This document shows, piece by piece, positions 35,254 through 46,924 of a stretch of 64,000 nt of DNA. Positions within the stretch are counted from its first letter, which is position 1. Every line of letters begins with the position of its first letter. The translations under genes were made by a program, and so were the position numbers. Source of the DNA: Trichosphaerium sp. ATCC 40318 (Eukaryota; Discosea; Flabellinia; Trichosidae); contig JALMLS010000122.1 in the NCBI GenBank assembly GCA_038496445.1, positions 78,108 through 142,107 on the forward strand, read 5' to 3'. Below the pieces are notes generated by a model. It saw nothing but the letters and a program-made list of their open reading frames with translations. It did not search any database and was not told the DNA's origin.

Positions 35254-37636
35254 TTACAATAGAAGCATTGACAATAATACAGTAAGAACAGCAACACCAA
35301 CATGCGAAGCAGAACTTGGTGCTATTGGCGTAACAGGTGCTACAGGCTCAACAGGTGCAAGAGTTGAAGCTTCAGTTGGTGCTGAAGTAGTTGGAGCTAC
35401 TGGAGCAGTTGGTGTTTGATCAACATCAGACTCTAAAGCTTCTTCATTTACAGTTGCTGAAGGATCCCACTCGAATGTTTCGCAATCTTCTCCATCTACA
35501 AGTTGAGCTATAACACGTATTTGTTTCATGCCAACTTCTTTAGGTTGACGGTTTGTGACGTTAGCGTTGATCTTTGAAATGACCTTCAAAACAACAGCCA
35601 CTTCTTTTTCTTCGTCATCCCAAGTAGTACATGTTCCTGTTTTCTTAGCTCTGAAGATAGCACCACAACCACAAGTAATGCGATTGAAATCAGTGTTATC
35701 TGGGTCATCCTCTAGAGCACCAAAGTCACCACTGCAGCGGAGATGGAGGGAGATTACACGTCTATAACAAAGTAAGAATAAACTCCTTAAAAACACTAGG
35801 CTTTCCAAAAAAACGGTCACGTACGTGGTGTTCTTAGTTTTTCTGACACATTGTGACAAAGCTAAAACGCTTTCAATACCAGCGCCAAGAGGAGATTCAT
35901 CAGCGGAATCCATAGAATCTGCGGTAGCAGCTTTTTGTCTGAAAGACATACTGCACCCATCATCGAAAGACATTCTTTGGACTATTGTTGCAACTCCAGG
36001 TCCATTTCCGTCATTTCCAGTAGTGTCATTAGCATCAGTAGAACCTTCTCCAAGGTCGATTGAATCTTCTCCTTCGCCATCAGTGACCATGTTGCGAGAA
36101 TTCAAACAAACATCTGGATCATCAATATTTTCTTCAAGGCAATCTGAAACTCTATCGAAAACCATTTCGAATGTAGTCTTTGAAGCATTCTTACATTTTG
36201 CGAAAGCACATCTTACAAAAGGTGCTCTGGCTGTCGTTCCATTATTTTCTTTGACAGTAGATACACACTGGCATGTTGTCAGTTCAAAGAAAAAAAAGAC
36301 AAAAAAAACCGATAGTTGTGCACAATAACTTCAACGTACGTTTGCGACGTCCTCATCTGGGAAATCGATAGGTCTTCGCACTGCAGTGGTAACTACTCTT
36401 CCGTCTAATTCTTCTTCTACATCAACATCACCAGGACGTGTTACGTTGCATACTTTATCAAGCGCAACAAGTTTTGATCTGCTTTCATTTCTGAGACTTG
36501 TGCTGTCGTTTCCAGAATTGGCACGTGTACAAAAGTTAATGTAACGTCTTCCAGCTTTACGTAGGGCAAGACAAGGAGCTGAGCAAGTCTAAAGAGTATA
36601 AGAGAACGGCAAAGGTAAGTAAAACAAGATACGTACGTTGTTCTCCAAAGCGCTCTTGCAAACATTGAACAAACCAGCGATTCGCTGTCTTAGTTCGCCA
36701 CATCTTTGAACTTTGTTACAAACCTCTTTACGTTTTTGAACAAGAGGCTTAAACCTCTTCATGGTATCAAGAACAGCACTACGATGAATACAGAATCTTG
36801 CAACATTAGCTAGAGCCTTTAATCCAAAATCACATCTATCATTGCATGCTCCTTCGAGGATATTGCTACGAATGAAACAATTTGTTACAACGCTATCTGC
36901 AAGTTCCTTGAATCTATCAAATAGGGAACCTGGACATTTACGGTCTTTTGGAGGAGGTGAGCTAAGAACAAGTGAGTTCAAGAGAACAATCATAGAACAA
37001 GAAAACAAGACGGTAAAACTTCAGTTTGGAACGTACCATTGCTGTCTCAAGAAACCGATAACACGTTGTACATCGATGTTCGATCCATTCATACTTTCGT
37101 TTCTTACTGCGTTATCTAGACGAGCATCTTTGATACAAAACGCAATAGCACGTGATCTGTTTTTGTATGCAATTGCGCATTCTGATGTATTATCACATGC
37201 TCCAGGGATACGTCCTTCATCGATTGTAAAGTTATCTCTGGTTACAGCACGTTTCATAACTTCGTTACTGAATTCACTTGGTGTACGAGAAGGGAGATCG
37301 ATCATGTCATCCTCCTTGGCCTTAAAAGGAAAGTAAGAACAAATAAAGAAAGTGTTTAAAAGAGCTTGGCGTACTGGGCGTGTTGCGTTATTTATTTTAT
37401 CCAAGACTGGTTGGCATTTACGTAGGATAGCGCTAAAGTCCACTTTAGAGCAATCAAACTCGTCTTCTTCAACTGCTGAAGAGAGTACTATAGTTGCAAA
37501 GTTAGATTCAAATTCGATGCACTATAGTGTGCGAACAACAAAAAGGTTCTTTCCGAGTGACCACAAAAGTACGACAGTTGTATCATCATAATAACTTACC
37601 TATAAAGCACGAAAGTAATATGAGCAAGAGCTTCAT
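35254..37636 (-). CDS. Cys-rich secreted protein with GPI-type C-terminus
   Basis: The start (37636) encodes a short signal peptide (MKLLLILLSCFI) split by an intron right after it. Exons follow with paired cysteines: DFSAILRKCQPVLDKINN; GACDNTSECAIAYKNRSR with CIKDARLD; CPGSLFDRFKELADSVVTNC; ACNDRCDFGLKALAN; CNKVQRCGELRQRIAGLFNV; and CSAPCLALRKAGRRYINFC. Similar helical modules with spaced Cys appear to repeat. The C-terminal part is Ser/Pro/Thr/Ala-rich (35290-35420). It ends in a hydrophobic tail (VGVAVLTVLLSMLLL) preceded by small residues, as in GPI signals; stop 35254-35256. At least seven exons. I do not recognise the family. A cell-surface or matrix protein is likely. Confidence 0.72.
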
Positions 37637-38768
37637 CTTTGGTTTAGATTTGATTTTTTTGTATAAAACTAAAATTGATAAAAATAAACATCTCAACCCC
37701 GCTGTTTTCGGCCGATTAACCAAAAAAAAACTCGTGCCGCATTGTTTACGAAAATTGTCCACAGTGCACTAAAATACGTTACTTACAAGGAGATACTTTG
37801 GCGAAACATGGAGAACGAAGGGTAAAAAATTGCGGCCAAAAAGTCGGCAATGCAACTTGCATTCTTGGTTTTCTACCAAGTTTCCTCCTAAAAAGAAAAC
37901 TCACTAATCAAACAACAACTGCAGAGCGTATTTTACTTAATACTGAAATAAAACTACATTGCTAAAAATGGAAAAAAAAAACCACAATTCGTCAATGATG
38001 TTTCTTTTTTCGAGTGATATGTTCGTTCATGTCTACAAAAAACTTGTCTATTCTGTAATGAACACTTCGACACTAAAGAATTTCTGGTTGAACCGAAAAG
38101 GCATCTGTTTAGAACGACACCAGAAGCTCACCTCTGGTAACGCCAAAGTCAATACTCCAAGCAACTAGATGTTTTGCTCCAAGATGACTACTGCTCTACA
38201 TTCTTGGTAGGATAGATTAGTACATAAACAGTCTAGAGTTGCTCCAAATTGCAATCCTCTTATGTTGCGGCAACCACGCAAATGACAAAAAGGTGTGAAG
38301 AAAGGGACAGAACAAAACAAATCCATATGCCAATAAAACATGTACAAATGAAACGACGAATATCTACTTTATCCGCTGAGCAAGTCCTAGTAACTTTTGG
38401 CCAGAGGACACCCATGTAAAACTAGTAAGCGTTCAGTTGCACTAGAAACACGTGCAACATTTGTTAAAACTGGAAAATTGTGTTTTTTGTTGCCATGGAG
38501 CTTATCAACAGCCAAAAGATACCGCAACACGTTGAAATTTATGAAAATGGAGCTCCATACTATCTAATAGCCATAAATCAGACAAATTGACCAAAACGGC
38601 GCTTCAGCTTCTAGTCTCACGTGGCAGAATCTTCTGCGTATAGGTGGGGCGCCGTAGAGGTCTACCATGGATGTCAGTCTGCTTTTTTATTATTTTCAAA
38701 ACAAAAAGAGTCAATTCAGAGATTATCAAAACAAAGTTACGTGACCACCGCTCAGAGGTGAATGCTCT
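37637..38768. other. Gene-free stretch between divergent genes
   Basis: About 1.1 kb upstream of both the GPI-type gene (minus) and STAT (plus). Frames at 37959-38168 (plus) and 38165-38347 (minus) are open but lack starts, splice context or recognisable motifs. Upstream non-coding exons of STAT could lie here. Confidence 0.35.
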
Positions 38769-41648
38769 ATGGCAAACACAGACCAGTTCGCGTATGACCC
38801 AAACGATTTATACGAGGACATCGTTAAACAACAGCCAGAATACCTCAATCAGTCTGGAAACACGTTACAATACGACCCTCAGGAATTTCAAGAAGGTGGC
38901 CTTTTTGACGAGGGACAACCATTAGGCGATCTAGCGTATGATGTCTCAACGCCTGCGTACCCTTCAAGTATACAAGGTACTGATCAGCTTATTGGCGCTG
39001 ATGCAGGGACTTATGGCCAAGAGCCTTTCTATAACCAACCGCTCACCTATGGACAACCTATGGGGCACCAACAACAACAAATACACCAAACTCAGCCTCA
39101 AACACAGCCTTTTGGGCAAAACAACTTTCAACAACAAGTGCAAACGCCAACGAAAGTGATAAAAACAGTACCAACGAACAATGCAATGTTACCTGCAAAG
39201 CAAGCGGAGGTTGTAATGTTTCCGTTTAACACTACTGGTGATCTTGATGGCAAAGCAATTTACACAGAAGTACAGCCGGAAACAGCAATTGTAGCGCCTC
39301 AAGTGTCTCAGTTATTATCACAGAAGCGCTATCAAATTGAACGATACATTATAACGGCCCTTACACAAATGAAGGTTTCTATCGCGCAACTAACTACCCC
39401 TGTGCCTGTAGCACATTACCAAGGATTATGCGCCAGACAAACACAACTACAGAATGAAATACAAAGGCTAAAAGTAGAAATACAAGCTCTGGAGGAGAAA
39501 TTCCTTCTAGACCCTCCGTACGTTATTGTTTTTACCGATTACCAAAACTAGAACTGACACAAACGCACGCAGAAATTTTAAACTTCTATTACGGCTTAAA
39601 TCAAGTCTATTGCTTCATGACGCTCAATTACAACTATATATGCACGAATTGAATCAATTAACCGGAAATGATCAATTTTGCAGGTACCGTATTGTTTTAA
39701 ACGTAAAACCTGTCTAATATTATTATTTATTAGCGTATTGGCGTCTTTGTTTATTGTAGACCAACCATTTCCATGTACAGTGAAAAAGGGCAAACCAGTA
39801 GGACCAATAGAATTACATTTGCTCACGGGCGCACGAACGCGTCTAGAGATTGTAACACCATGCACAGCAGAACTTCTTCAAGGTACGTAAACCAAAAAAC
39901 CTCGCGAGCGTTTTCAAAGTACAATCAACTCTATGGCCTTGTTATTGAACATGACGCTATTATTGCGCTCTTGCTGTTGGAATTAAGCATTATTAATAAT
40001 GTTTACAAAGGATCCAACCTCAGACAACGACGAGGGAAGAAGACAGAGATGAATCATATATCAGAGAACTTTGTAAACAATGTAGCGCGATTTACAAGGC
40101 TGGTGAGTCCTTACTCTCTTTTTTTTTTCTTTTCCCGTTTCAAAGAAGCCAAAACGTTGGTTTTCTCATCTTGATTTTCGTTTTGACTTGTTGTATAGAC
40201 GTTTACAAATGGTTCAAATATGAATACAGTCAATATAAAGTTTAGAGTAACAGTTAAGGCTATTGTAAATGGTAGAGAGATGAATCAAAGCTTGGTATGA
40301 CAAAACTTGCACATAAAAAAAAAAGCGCCAGCACGAAATTTCTTGTTAGGTATTTTAGCTTATTCTGGCGTAGGAGAGTAGTATGAGTAAACCAGTCATT
40401 GTTTTGACGCATAATGATCAGTATCATGTTGCAGTTGGAACTCTCTTGGGTCTTCAAATGTTCAAGGGAATAAATGGTAGAAAAAAAAGCAAGACTGATC
40501 CTCGTTATTAATGTTTTGGTTTAGGTCCAAAGTTGGAAATTCCTTTGAACCAATTTTGTAACTACTTACAATGTGCATATATGGAAGCAACGCAGCAAGC
40601 ATCTGATAGAAATCTTCGACCTCTATGGCGGTCAGATTTACAGTATTTGTATGTCTTTGAATGATTGTTTTTGTTTTCGATTTGAAGCTTCTTTTATTTA
40701 TTCCTATTTGTCTTTTCTTACAATATATAGGTGTGCAACTCGGTTGAATAAGGATCTAGAGAATACAGCCGCTTGTATTATCCGTGAGGAATTTATTGAA
40801 TTTTGGAGTTGGTTTGGTCCTTTTCTTCAAAAACTTCGATACCAGAAGCATTTACAACCTATGTGGCTTCAAGGCTATGTATGGGGATTGCTTACAAAGG
40901 CACGGATAAAGTTTGAAACGATTTTACATTAGACTGTTGTGACTTTATTCATTTTCTTCTAATTGTTGTTTTTAGAGTGAAGCAGAGTGTTTATTGTTAG
41001 ATCAGCCTATGGGATCTTTTCTTGTTCGTTTTTCTGATAGTAGAAAAGGTGGTATTGCAGTAGCATATCGATGGGGGTACGTGCTGATGTTTTTTTTTTT
41101 TTGATTTTTTTTTTTTTGTTGAAATGCCAACTGCTATCATGAGGGCTACCATGCCGCTTGTATTGATGGATTGTCAAATTTTTTGCAGATCTTTTTTTGA
41201 TCGTTTTTAGGGAAAGTGGTAAAAAAGCAGTAAGGCACTATATGCTACGACCGTCGGACACATCAGAAGGACAGACTTTTCCAGAATTTCTTAAAAACTC
41301 ATCGACGTTTGTGCGGTTAATTCAAATACAACATAAGCGAGGTTACAAACAAGCACTTCTACGTAATAAAGATAATGCATTGATAAGGTGGTATAGAAAA
41401 AAGCAGGATGAAGTGAGCATCTCTGGTACGTAATAGTGAAAGCGTTCTCTTAGCTTTTTTATTCTTTTGAGTTGTGTTTTTACTGATATTTTCTTTCAAG
41501 GCTATGACAGGGAGCTTCTAGCGCTTGAAACACGGGTGAAGGGTATAGCATTTCATACACCACCTACTTCTCCAGATACGACTACTGGTATGGTGAGTAG
41601 TTGTTTGAACTTTTCTTTTACTGACTTTTTTTTTTGCTTTAGATGTAA
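38769..41648 (+). CDS. STAT family transcription factor with SH2 domain
   Basis: STATs are latent cytoplasmic factors that dimerise by SH2-phosphotyrosine contact and bind DNA. The first exon (from 38769) encodes a Gln/Pro-rich N-terminus (GHQQQQIHQTQPQTQPFGQN) and a coiled-coil (QLQNEIQRLKVEIQALEEKF); the coil continues at 39562-39680. The DNA-binding beta-barrel shows LFIVDQPFPCTVKKGKPVGP, IELHLLTGARTRLEIV (39740-39885) and VIVLTHNDQY (40385-40470). The linker and SH2 are unmistakable: EFIEFWSWFGPFLQKL, MWLQGYVWGLLTKAR, then CLLLDQPMGSFLVRFSDSRK with the phosphotyrosine-binding Arg in FLVRFSDS. After the SH2 comes ISGYDRELL, whose Tyr is the best candidate activating phosphosite. Around eleven exons; the last may be tiny (ATG TAA, 41643-41648), or the end may lie further on. 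The Gln-rich N-terminus recalls dictyostelid STATs. Confidence 0.93.
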
Positions 41649-42184
41649 TGTGATGTTTGTTTTTTTAAAGAACGACGTTTATGAAACATACCAGTTTGTG
41701 TGGTTTTTTTTGAAAAAAGGTTGTAAATTTCTTTTGTACATAGCAAAAAACAACAACAGGAAGAAAAAGCAAAAAAGAAAAAAAAAAGAAGAAAATAAAT
41801 CAAAAAGTTTTTCATTCAAACTTTTATTTGTACAAATTACTAGCACATAAACTAGAAGTTAAAAAGTGGTCAGCTAAGGGAAAAGAGCCAGTATGTTTAT
41901 GCTATTGACATCAGTTACACTTCAGTAACTGCTGAAGGCGTCAAAAAGCTTGTGGGAGCAAAGACAATTTTTGTTTATGACAGTTATAAAAACAATGTTG
42001 CTAAACTTTAAAGGGGACTACAGTGTACACTGGCTACTTTTAAGCATAAAATACAAATACTACAACAAAGAATGACAAGAGGAGCGAAATGAAGTAACAC
42101 GTGATTGTAGTAACAATTACAATTATTTATTATTTTAGAAGACTGAGGTAATCTTTTGTAACAACAAGAACCCAAAAACAGTAT
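41649..42184. other. Intergenic with an LRR relic
   Basis: Convergent 3' region between STAT and the small coiled-coil gene, with A/T-rich runs at 41690-41830. The only recognisable item is the LRR fragment at 41898-42011. Confidence 0.4.
41898..42011 (+). pseudogene. Single-repeat relic of the F-box/LRR family
   Basis: The frame reads YAIDISYTSVTAEGVKKLVG, followed by AKTIFVYDS and a natural-looking C-terminus ending at TAA 42009-42011. This is the family repeat (IDIS.T.VT.EGVK.L.G). Nothing upstream supplies the F-box, so it is the tail of a deleted copy. Confidence 0.7.
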
Positions 42185-42833
42185 TCAATGTTCTGGTCTA
42201 GTATTCTCAATAAGTATAACTTCTGGCTCTTTGTTGTTTTCTGTCCAATCAGGCTCAGAAATCTTGTTTATTTTTTGTATTTTGCTTCGCAATCTATTGA
42301 CTTCTACTTCTAGAGCTTCTGCTTTTCTTTTTCTTCCTCTTTCAATTTCTAGTTCCGTCTCTAGCTCTACAATACGTGCTGCCATCTTTTTCATTACTGT
42401 AGTTACTAATGCCTAATGGTACGGGTGAGAAAAATGGTCTAGAAGTAGAACAAAATCCACCGTTTAAAAGATTGCGGTTTTCGTTTTTTTGTAGAGTTGT
42501 CCGTTTGGCTTTAAAAAACCTTTTGCATCGTCCATAAGCGCAGACCGTATCCATCGCAGAGTTTGCTAGTTATTTAAAGCCGAAAAGAAACAAAACAAGA
42601 TAAAAACCTAGCTGAGGTACTTTTTAGTTCGTTTTCTGTCCATTCGCGCCGGCCGAACCCATCGCAGAGAAAAAACAAACCGTTGGTACCAAAACTGCTT
42701 TTATACGTACTTCTAATGGTTCTAAAGCCTTATCGAACGCGGGATTAACTTCTGAAGCGTATTTCTTCAAGATTTTGTCCGCTTTCTTCGCTTGCGACAC
42801 GCCTCTCCCTCGCGGTGAGTTTTGGGTAGCCAT
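42185..42833 (-). CDS. Small basic coiled-coil protein, orphan
   Basis: Three exons fit together. The first runs from ATG 42833 (MATQNSPRGRGVSQAKKADK) to a GTACGT donor near 42708. The second (about 42518-42569) begins QTLRWIRSALMDDAK. The third begins VTTVMKKMAARIVELETELE after cattag and runs to TGA at 42185-42187. The protein is about 128 residues, helical and basic at the N-terminus. A leucine/charged coiled coil in the third exon has regularly spaced L/V (RIVELETELEIERGRKRKAE). It is probably nuclear. I do not recognise the family; a kinetochore, spliceosome or chromatin subunit would be a guess. Confidence 0.65.
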
Positions 42834-43325
42834 AGCACCGTTCTTGTTTTAAAAGGCTGGTAAAATGAGCAAACGGCGGACTTAACGTATAATATCACTT
42901 CTACTTCGTTTTTCTTGCTTAATGGTGCAAAATCTAGCTGTGTTGCGCATAATTTTTCGAACTTTTCTTACAGACTTAAACCTGGCTGTGATAGCACTGA
43001 CTTAATTGGTAAAGTGCCAAAAAAAAAAGTGTCACCAAGTACTACCAAGGAGGATGACACAACCAATGTTAGAACTATTGGTACGGAATGATTTGTATTT
43101 TTTATTCCGAATAAAATTGAATAGTGTTCAACACATTTACTGCTGTAACATCTTTAGTCAAATGAGAAGCAACAGCTTTGCTAGTGGCTGAGGAAATACT
43201 TTTCAACCTAGGTAAATAATAAGGCTTATTCTATAGCCAAGACTTCTTGAGGTTAAAGAAAAAGACGGATTGCAAACAAGGAAATAAAACCAAAAATTCG
43301 CCTTGTTGTGATCTCCTTGTGAAAC
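42834..43325 (+). other. Possible small plus-strand gene, unproven
   Basis: Between two minus-strand genes, an open stretch after cttacag (42974) reads KPGCDSTDLIGKVPKKKVSP and TTKEDDTTNVRTI, up to a gtacgg donor at about 43081. An acceptor acctag near 43211 then gives an immediate stop. Composition and splice signals look coding, but no matching 5' exon or start was found. Confidence 0.3.
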
Positions 43326-44472
43326 CTAAGCTGGGTGTTTTAGGACGTACATTTGTCGCTGTGTGTCTGATAAAGAACTTAAAGGTCCATTTGGTGCGGT
43401 AGGACTGCAAATAGATTGAAAAGCTGCATTGATTTCTTGTTCGATTGTTCCTACCATCTCAACTTTAGCTTTTGTAATTGCATCCTAGAAAAACCAATGC
43501 TTAGAATAACATAATGATCAATACTAGTCATACTATTAAAGCAACGAGTGTATGTCCAATATGATCTGGAGAGCTACGTCGTGGTGGTAAGGACAAAATG
43601 CAACAAAAAGCGAAAAAAAAGTGATAAAAATTTCAAACGACAACGCACGTGACAGGCTCTGATACACATTTTTCTAGTTCAGAGCATAGAGAAATTATAT
43701 TATTAAGGATTGACATACGTAATAAATGATCTACATACGATGAGTACTTGGAATAAAAAAAAAGTGAAAATAAAAAAACATAGAATGACAATTGACAAGT
43801 TTTTGCTTACCATCATGACCATTTCCTTTAAATTTTTTACCACATACACGTTTCCCTGTCCTAGGGAATAGTGATGCTAGACCAGATTTCTCTACACAGG
43901 CCTTTGGTATATTAATAAGTCACATTGAAGTAGATCGTGATTTCTATTGCTAATTTCCAGCGTACTTTCAAAGGTTTTGTATTTAATTTGCTTCCCAAGC
44001 GTTTTATTAATGTATAAGAAGGAACACGCAATGGATCTGTTATTCTTTGTTAGTAACCAAAAGCAATCAATATGTTTATGGTCTACAGCCATTTTACACG
44101 CGTTTCATACCTTTGACGAACTCCTCTTCGCGGTTTAAGCCTTTTAAAAATTTTCTCTAATAAAAAGCGTTAAATTATTACTGTAGCACATACTTACGTA
44201 TCTGACATCCTTTGAGAGCATGCCAGCGTACAGAGTACACTGTGTCATTAATTTTATAGCATTGTGGCTTTTAGAAAGATACAAGGGTTCTCCCAAGCGC
44301 ACTGTCAAGCCTACAATGCTGTTTCACTAAAACAACTTTTAACTGAGATAGTCGTACATCCTGGTTGCGAATTGCTGTTTATTGTCACCAATGGAGGACC
44401 ATTCATTGTGTAAAGCACTTGCCACAACAGAACAAGGCGCTTAATAGCAAAACGAGTCTCACTTAGCTCCAT
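43326..44472 (-). CDS. Orphan protein with about eight short exons
   Basis: The likely start at 44472 gives MELSETRFAIKRLVLLWQVL, a helical N-terminus. Later exons read LTVRLGEPLYLSKSHNAIKL...GMLSKDVRY; LEKIFKRLKPRRGVRQR; DHKHIDCFWLLTKNNRSIAC; SLFPRTGKRVCGKKFKGNG; and SSYVDHLLRMSILNNIISLC. The last exon begins DAITKAKVEMVGTIEQEINA and ends at TAG 43326-43328. Each junction fits GT-AG with consistent frame where checked. The product is about 270 residues, mildly basic, with no signal peptide or membrane helix. I do not recognise it; length and helical ends would allow a small nuclear complex subunit, but that is only a guess. It shares a 38-bp gap with the divergent JmjC gene. Confidence 0.6.
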
Positions 44473-44510
44473 GAGTACAATAATTCTGTAAAGACCACTC
44501 CTACGCGTCT

Positions 44511-46768
44511 ATGGCATCAGTAACGGTATGCTTTATTAAACGTCAAACTCAGCGATACTAATTATCACAGACGTGCTTGGTAGCGTTCATTGCAATATTT
44601 ATCGCATTGGTATACGTCGCACTGTATACTGACGAAGAAGCAAACAAATCCACTCCTTTGACGCCTATTATCATCAAGCCATCATCAAACTTGGATGAAT
44701 ACGCCATTAACCGACGCCCTGTTGTTTTACGTAACAGCCTAGTTAAGAAATGGAGTGCGTTAGATTTGTGGTCTCTAGAATACTTGAAACAAAGGCTTCC
44801 GACAACGGTACGCATTGCATGTCACTTTTGACACCCCAATTTCTGGAATGAAGTAAAATAATCAACTGTTACAGATAAAAAAAGTAAAAGTTAGTGAACA
44901 GCGATTTTTTGCTAACTATGCAACTCAAAAAGATCATCCTATCCGTGGTATTATTTACGAGTGTCTTGTGTATACAAACATTAATTATTTAAGGGTATGA
45001 TGATCCAGTGACACCTGTAAAATACGATGGAGAATTTGAGCTGGATTCCTTTGTTGATGATGATTTATACAGGTCATTTGTTCGCGTATTTTGCACTATG
45101 AGCTACTAACACATAACTCAGATATACCACACATCCTCTTAGATCGATATCACCATCATTAGAGGTTTGTTATTTAGCGTAGGGTTTCGTAATCAAAGTT
45201 TGTTTTTTTAATACTTTTATCAAGGTTGATGTGATGCCTGCTGGAGGGTTGTTTTCAAGTGCTTGTGGATCATCAACACGAAAAGCGAGGATGCTTATAA
45301 TAAGCTCATCTGTACGCTTTGATTGTCGTTCGTCGTGATTGTTGTTATCCTGTCTAAGAACCTCAAACAAAGGGAGTAGTTACAACACCACATTATGATT
45401 TGGCAGAGAATTTTTTTGTACAAATTGTCGGTGTTAAAAATATCAAGCTTTGGCCTCCTTCTTTTGCTGAAAAATTCCACGTGTTCCCTGCTTTACATCC
45501 ACATCATAGACAAGGGCAGATATATAATCTAAAAAACGTCAACAAAACCTTGTTTCCGGAATTTAAAGGTACTTGGTATTGTTGTATCCAATATCTTTCT
45601 CATTTAATGCAGATGAAGCTCCATTCATAGCAAGGCTTTTACCAGGAGATATACTATTCATACCACCACACTGGGTATGTTCCAACCTTATTTAGGACTC
45701 AACGTTTACAGAGGCTGTACAAGGCGTTTCAACATTTGCGTTTCATTTTTCTTCTCTATCACGTGATATCTGTTGTGTTTTTTTCTAATGACCTATTATC
45801 AAGGTACATGAAGTTGAAACTAAAACGTTCTCAGTATCTTTATCGCACACGTGTGAAAGTGAAGGTACATTTTCATAGTGTATTCTTCTTTTTATGGCCT
45901 TTTTGCTTGTACAAAGCTTATGTCTCAAACGTTTTCTTTTACAGTAACTTTTTGTACCTGTACCATAAGCCCTACCTAGCTCACCTTCATAACTAATCTG
46001 AAATGTTTGATATAGAGTACAGAATCTTTGAAAAATCGTTTGTATCATTACCTTTGAGTGGTATAAGTGATTCAGTAAAGCAACAAGTAATTGCTACATA
46101 TCTATTTGCATTGATTGAAAGAGGTATTGTCAATGCTCTTCTAAGCTTTGTTACCCTTTTGTGTAACTTTGCTTTATTGCTTTAAACTCATTGCATGTAG
46201 TTGTTGGTGAGGGTTCTTCAAGTAATTTCTTTGGGCATCTCTACAACCAACGTTATGCGCCTCTATTTGGAGAAAATCCAGGCAAAAGGTAAAAGTGGTT
46301 ACAGTTTTTCTTTGTTGGTTTTTTGGTCAAATACTACTTGTGTTTAAATACCAACAACTTGATTCAATACCACACATAATATAGTGTGTTTTATTCTGTA
46401 TAATTGACCTCAGTCACAGTGTAAAGTGCTGTTGTTTTAGCATACTTTTTCTGGAGTGTTTTTATGTTTTTTTTCGTTTGGCTAACAAGTTGCTTATAAA
46501 TACTCGTGTAGGTCTATTGCACTTTTATCTATGGAAGATATTAAACACCTACATAGTGCTATTGAAACACACAAATCACTATGGGAGCATGTTAATACAG
46601 ACATTAGAAAGTATGTGCACAACTGTTTGTTTTTGTTACTGTTCTATTTCATTAACTTTTTTCAGTACTTTGCTTGGTATCTATGTTGAAAAAATATCTT
46701 TATGGGCATGTAATGATGAATGGGAAGATGTACCACTGTTCATTGCATCTCTATCACGTGTAAACTAG
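44511..46768 (+). CDS. Membrane-anchored JmjC/cupin_8 2-oxoglutarate oxygenase
   Basis: Fe(II)/2-oxoglutarate-dependent hydroxylases of this fold modify proteins or RNA. A 15-nt first coding exon (44511-44525) joins an exon with a hydrophobic anchor (CLVAFIAIFIALVYVALYT), suggesting type II insertion. The family start follows: INRRPVVLRNSLVKKWSALD and LWSLEYLKQRLPT. The metal site is clear: VVTTPHYDLAENFFVQIVGV (His and Asp of HxD, near 45385-45430) with VKNIKLWPP after it. Downstream GDILFIPPHW|VHEVETKTFS supplies the second metal His (45640-45860). A helical C-terminal extension (IALLSMEDIKHLHSAIETHK; EKISLWACNDEWEDV) ends at TAG 46766-46768. Substrate unknown; JMJD-type protein hydroxylase is likelier than histone demethylase given the membrane anchor. 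About eleven exons. Confidence 0.85.
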
Positions 46769-46924
46769 ACAACAAAAATAAAAAAAAACCATCCTAATTT
46801 AATTACCTGCAGTACTTCAATTGACGAATGATTGTTTTATTGTCTTTATCTTCTTTGCAAGTTATACAGCTATTACATACTATTACGTGTTGAATATAGG
46901 ACGCCCAATACTTAGTACTCTTGG

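Noticed and set aside
38165-38347. Minus-strand frame with LRR-like HLRGCRNIRGLQ
   Set aside because: One isolated unit without family consensus, start or splice context.
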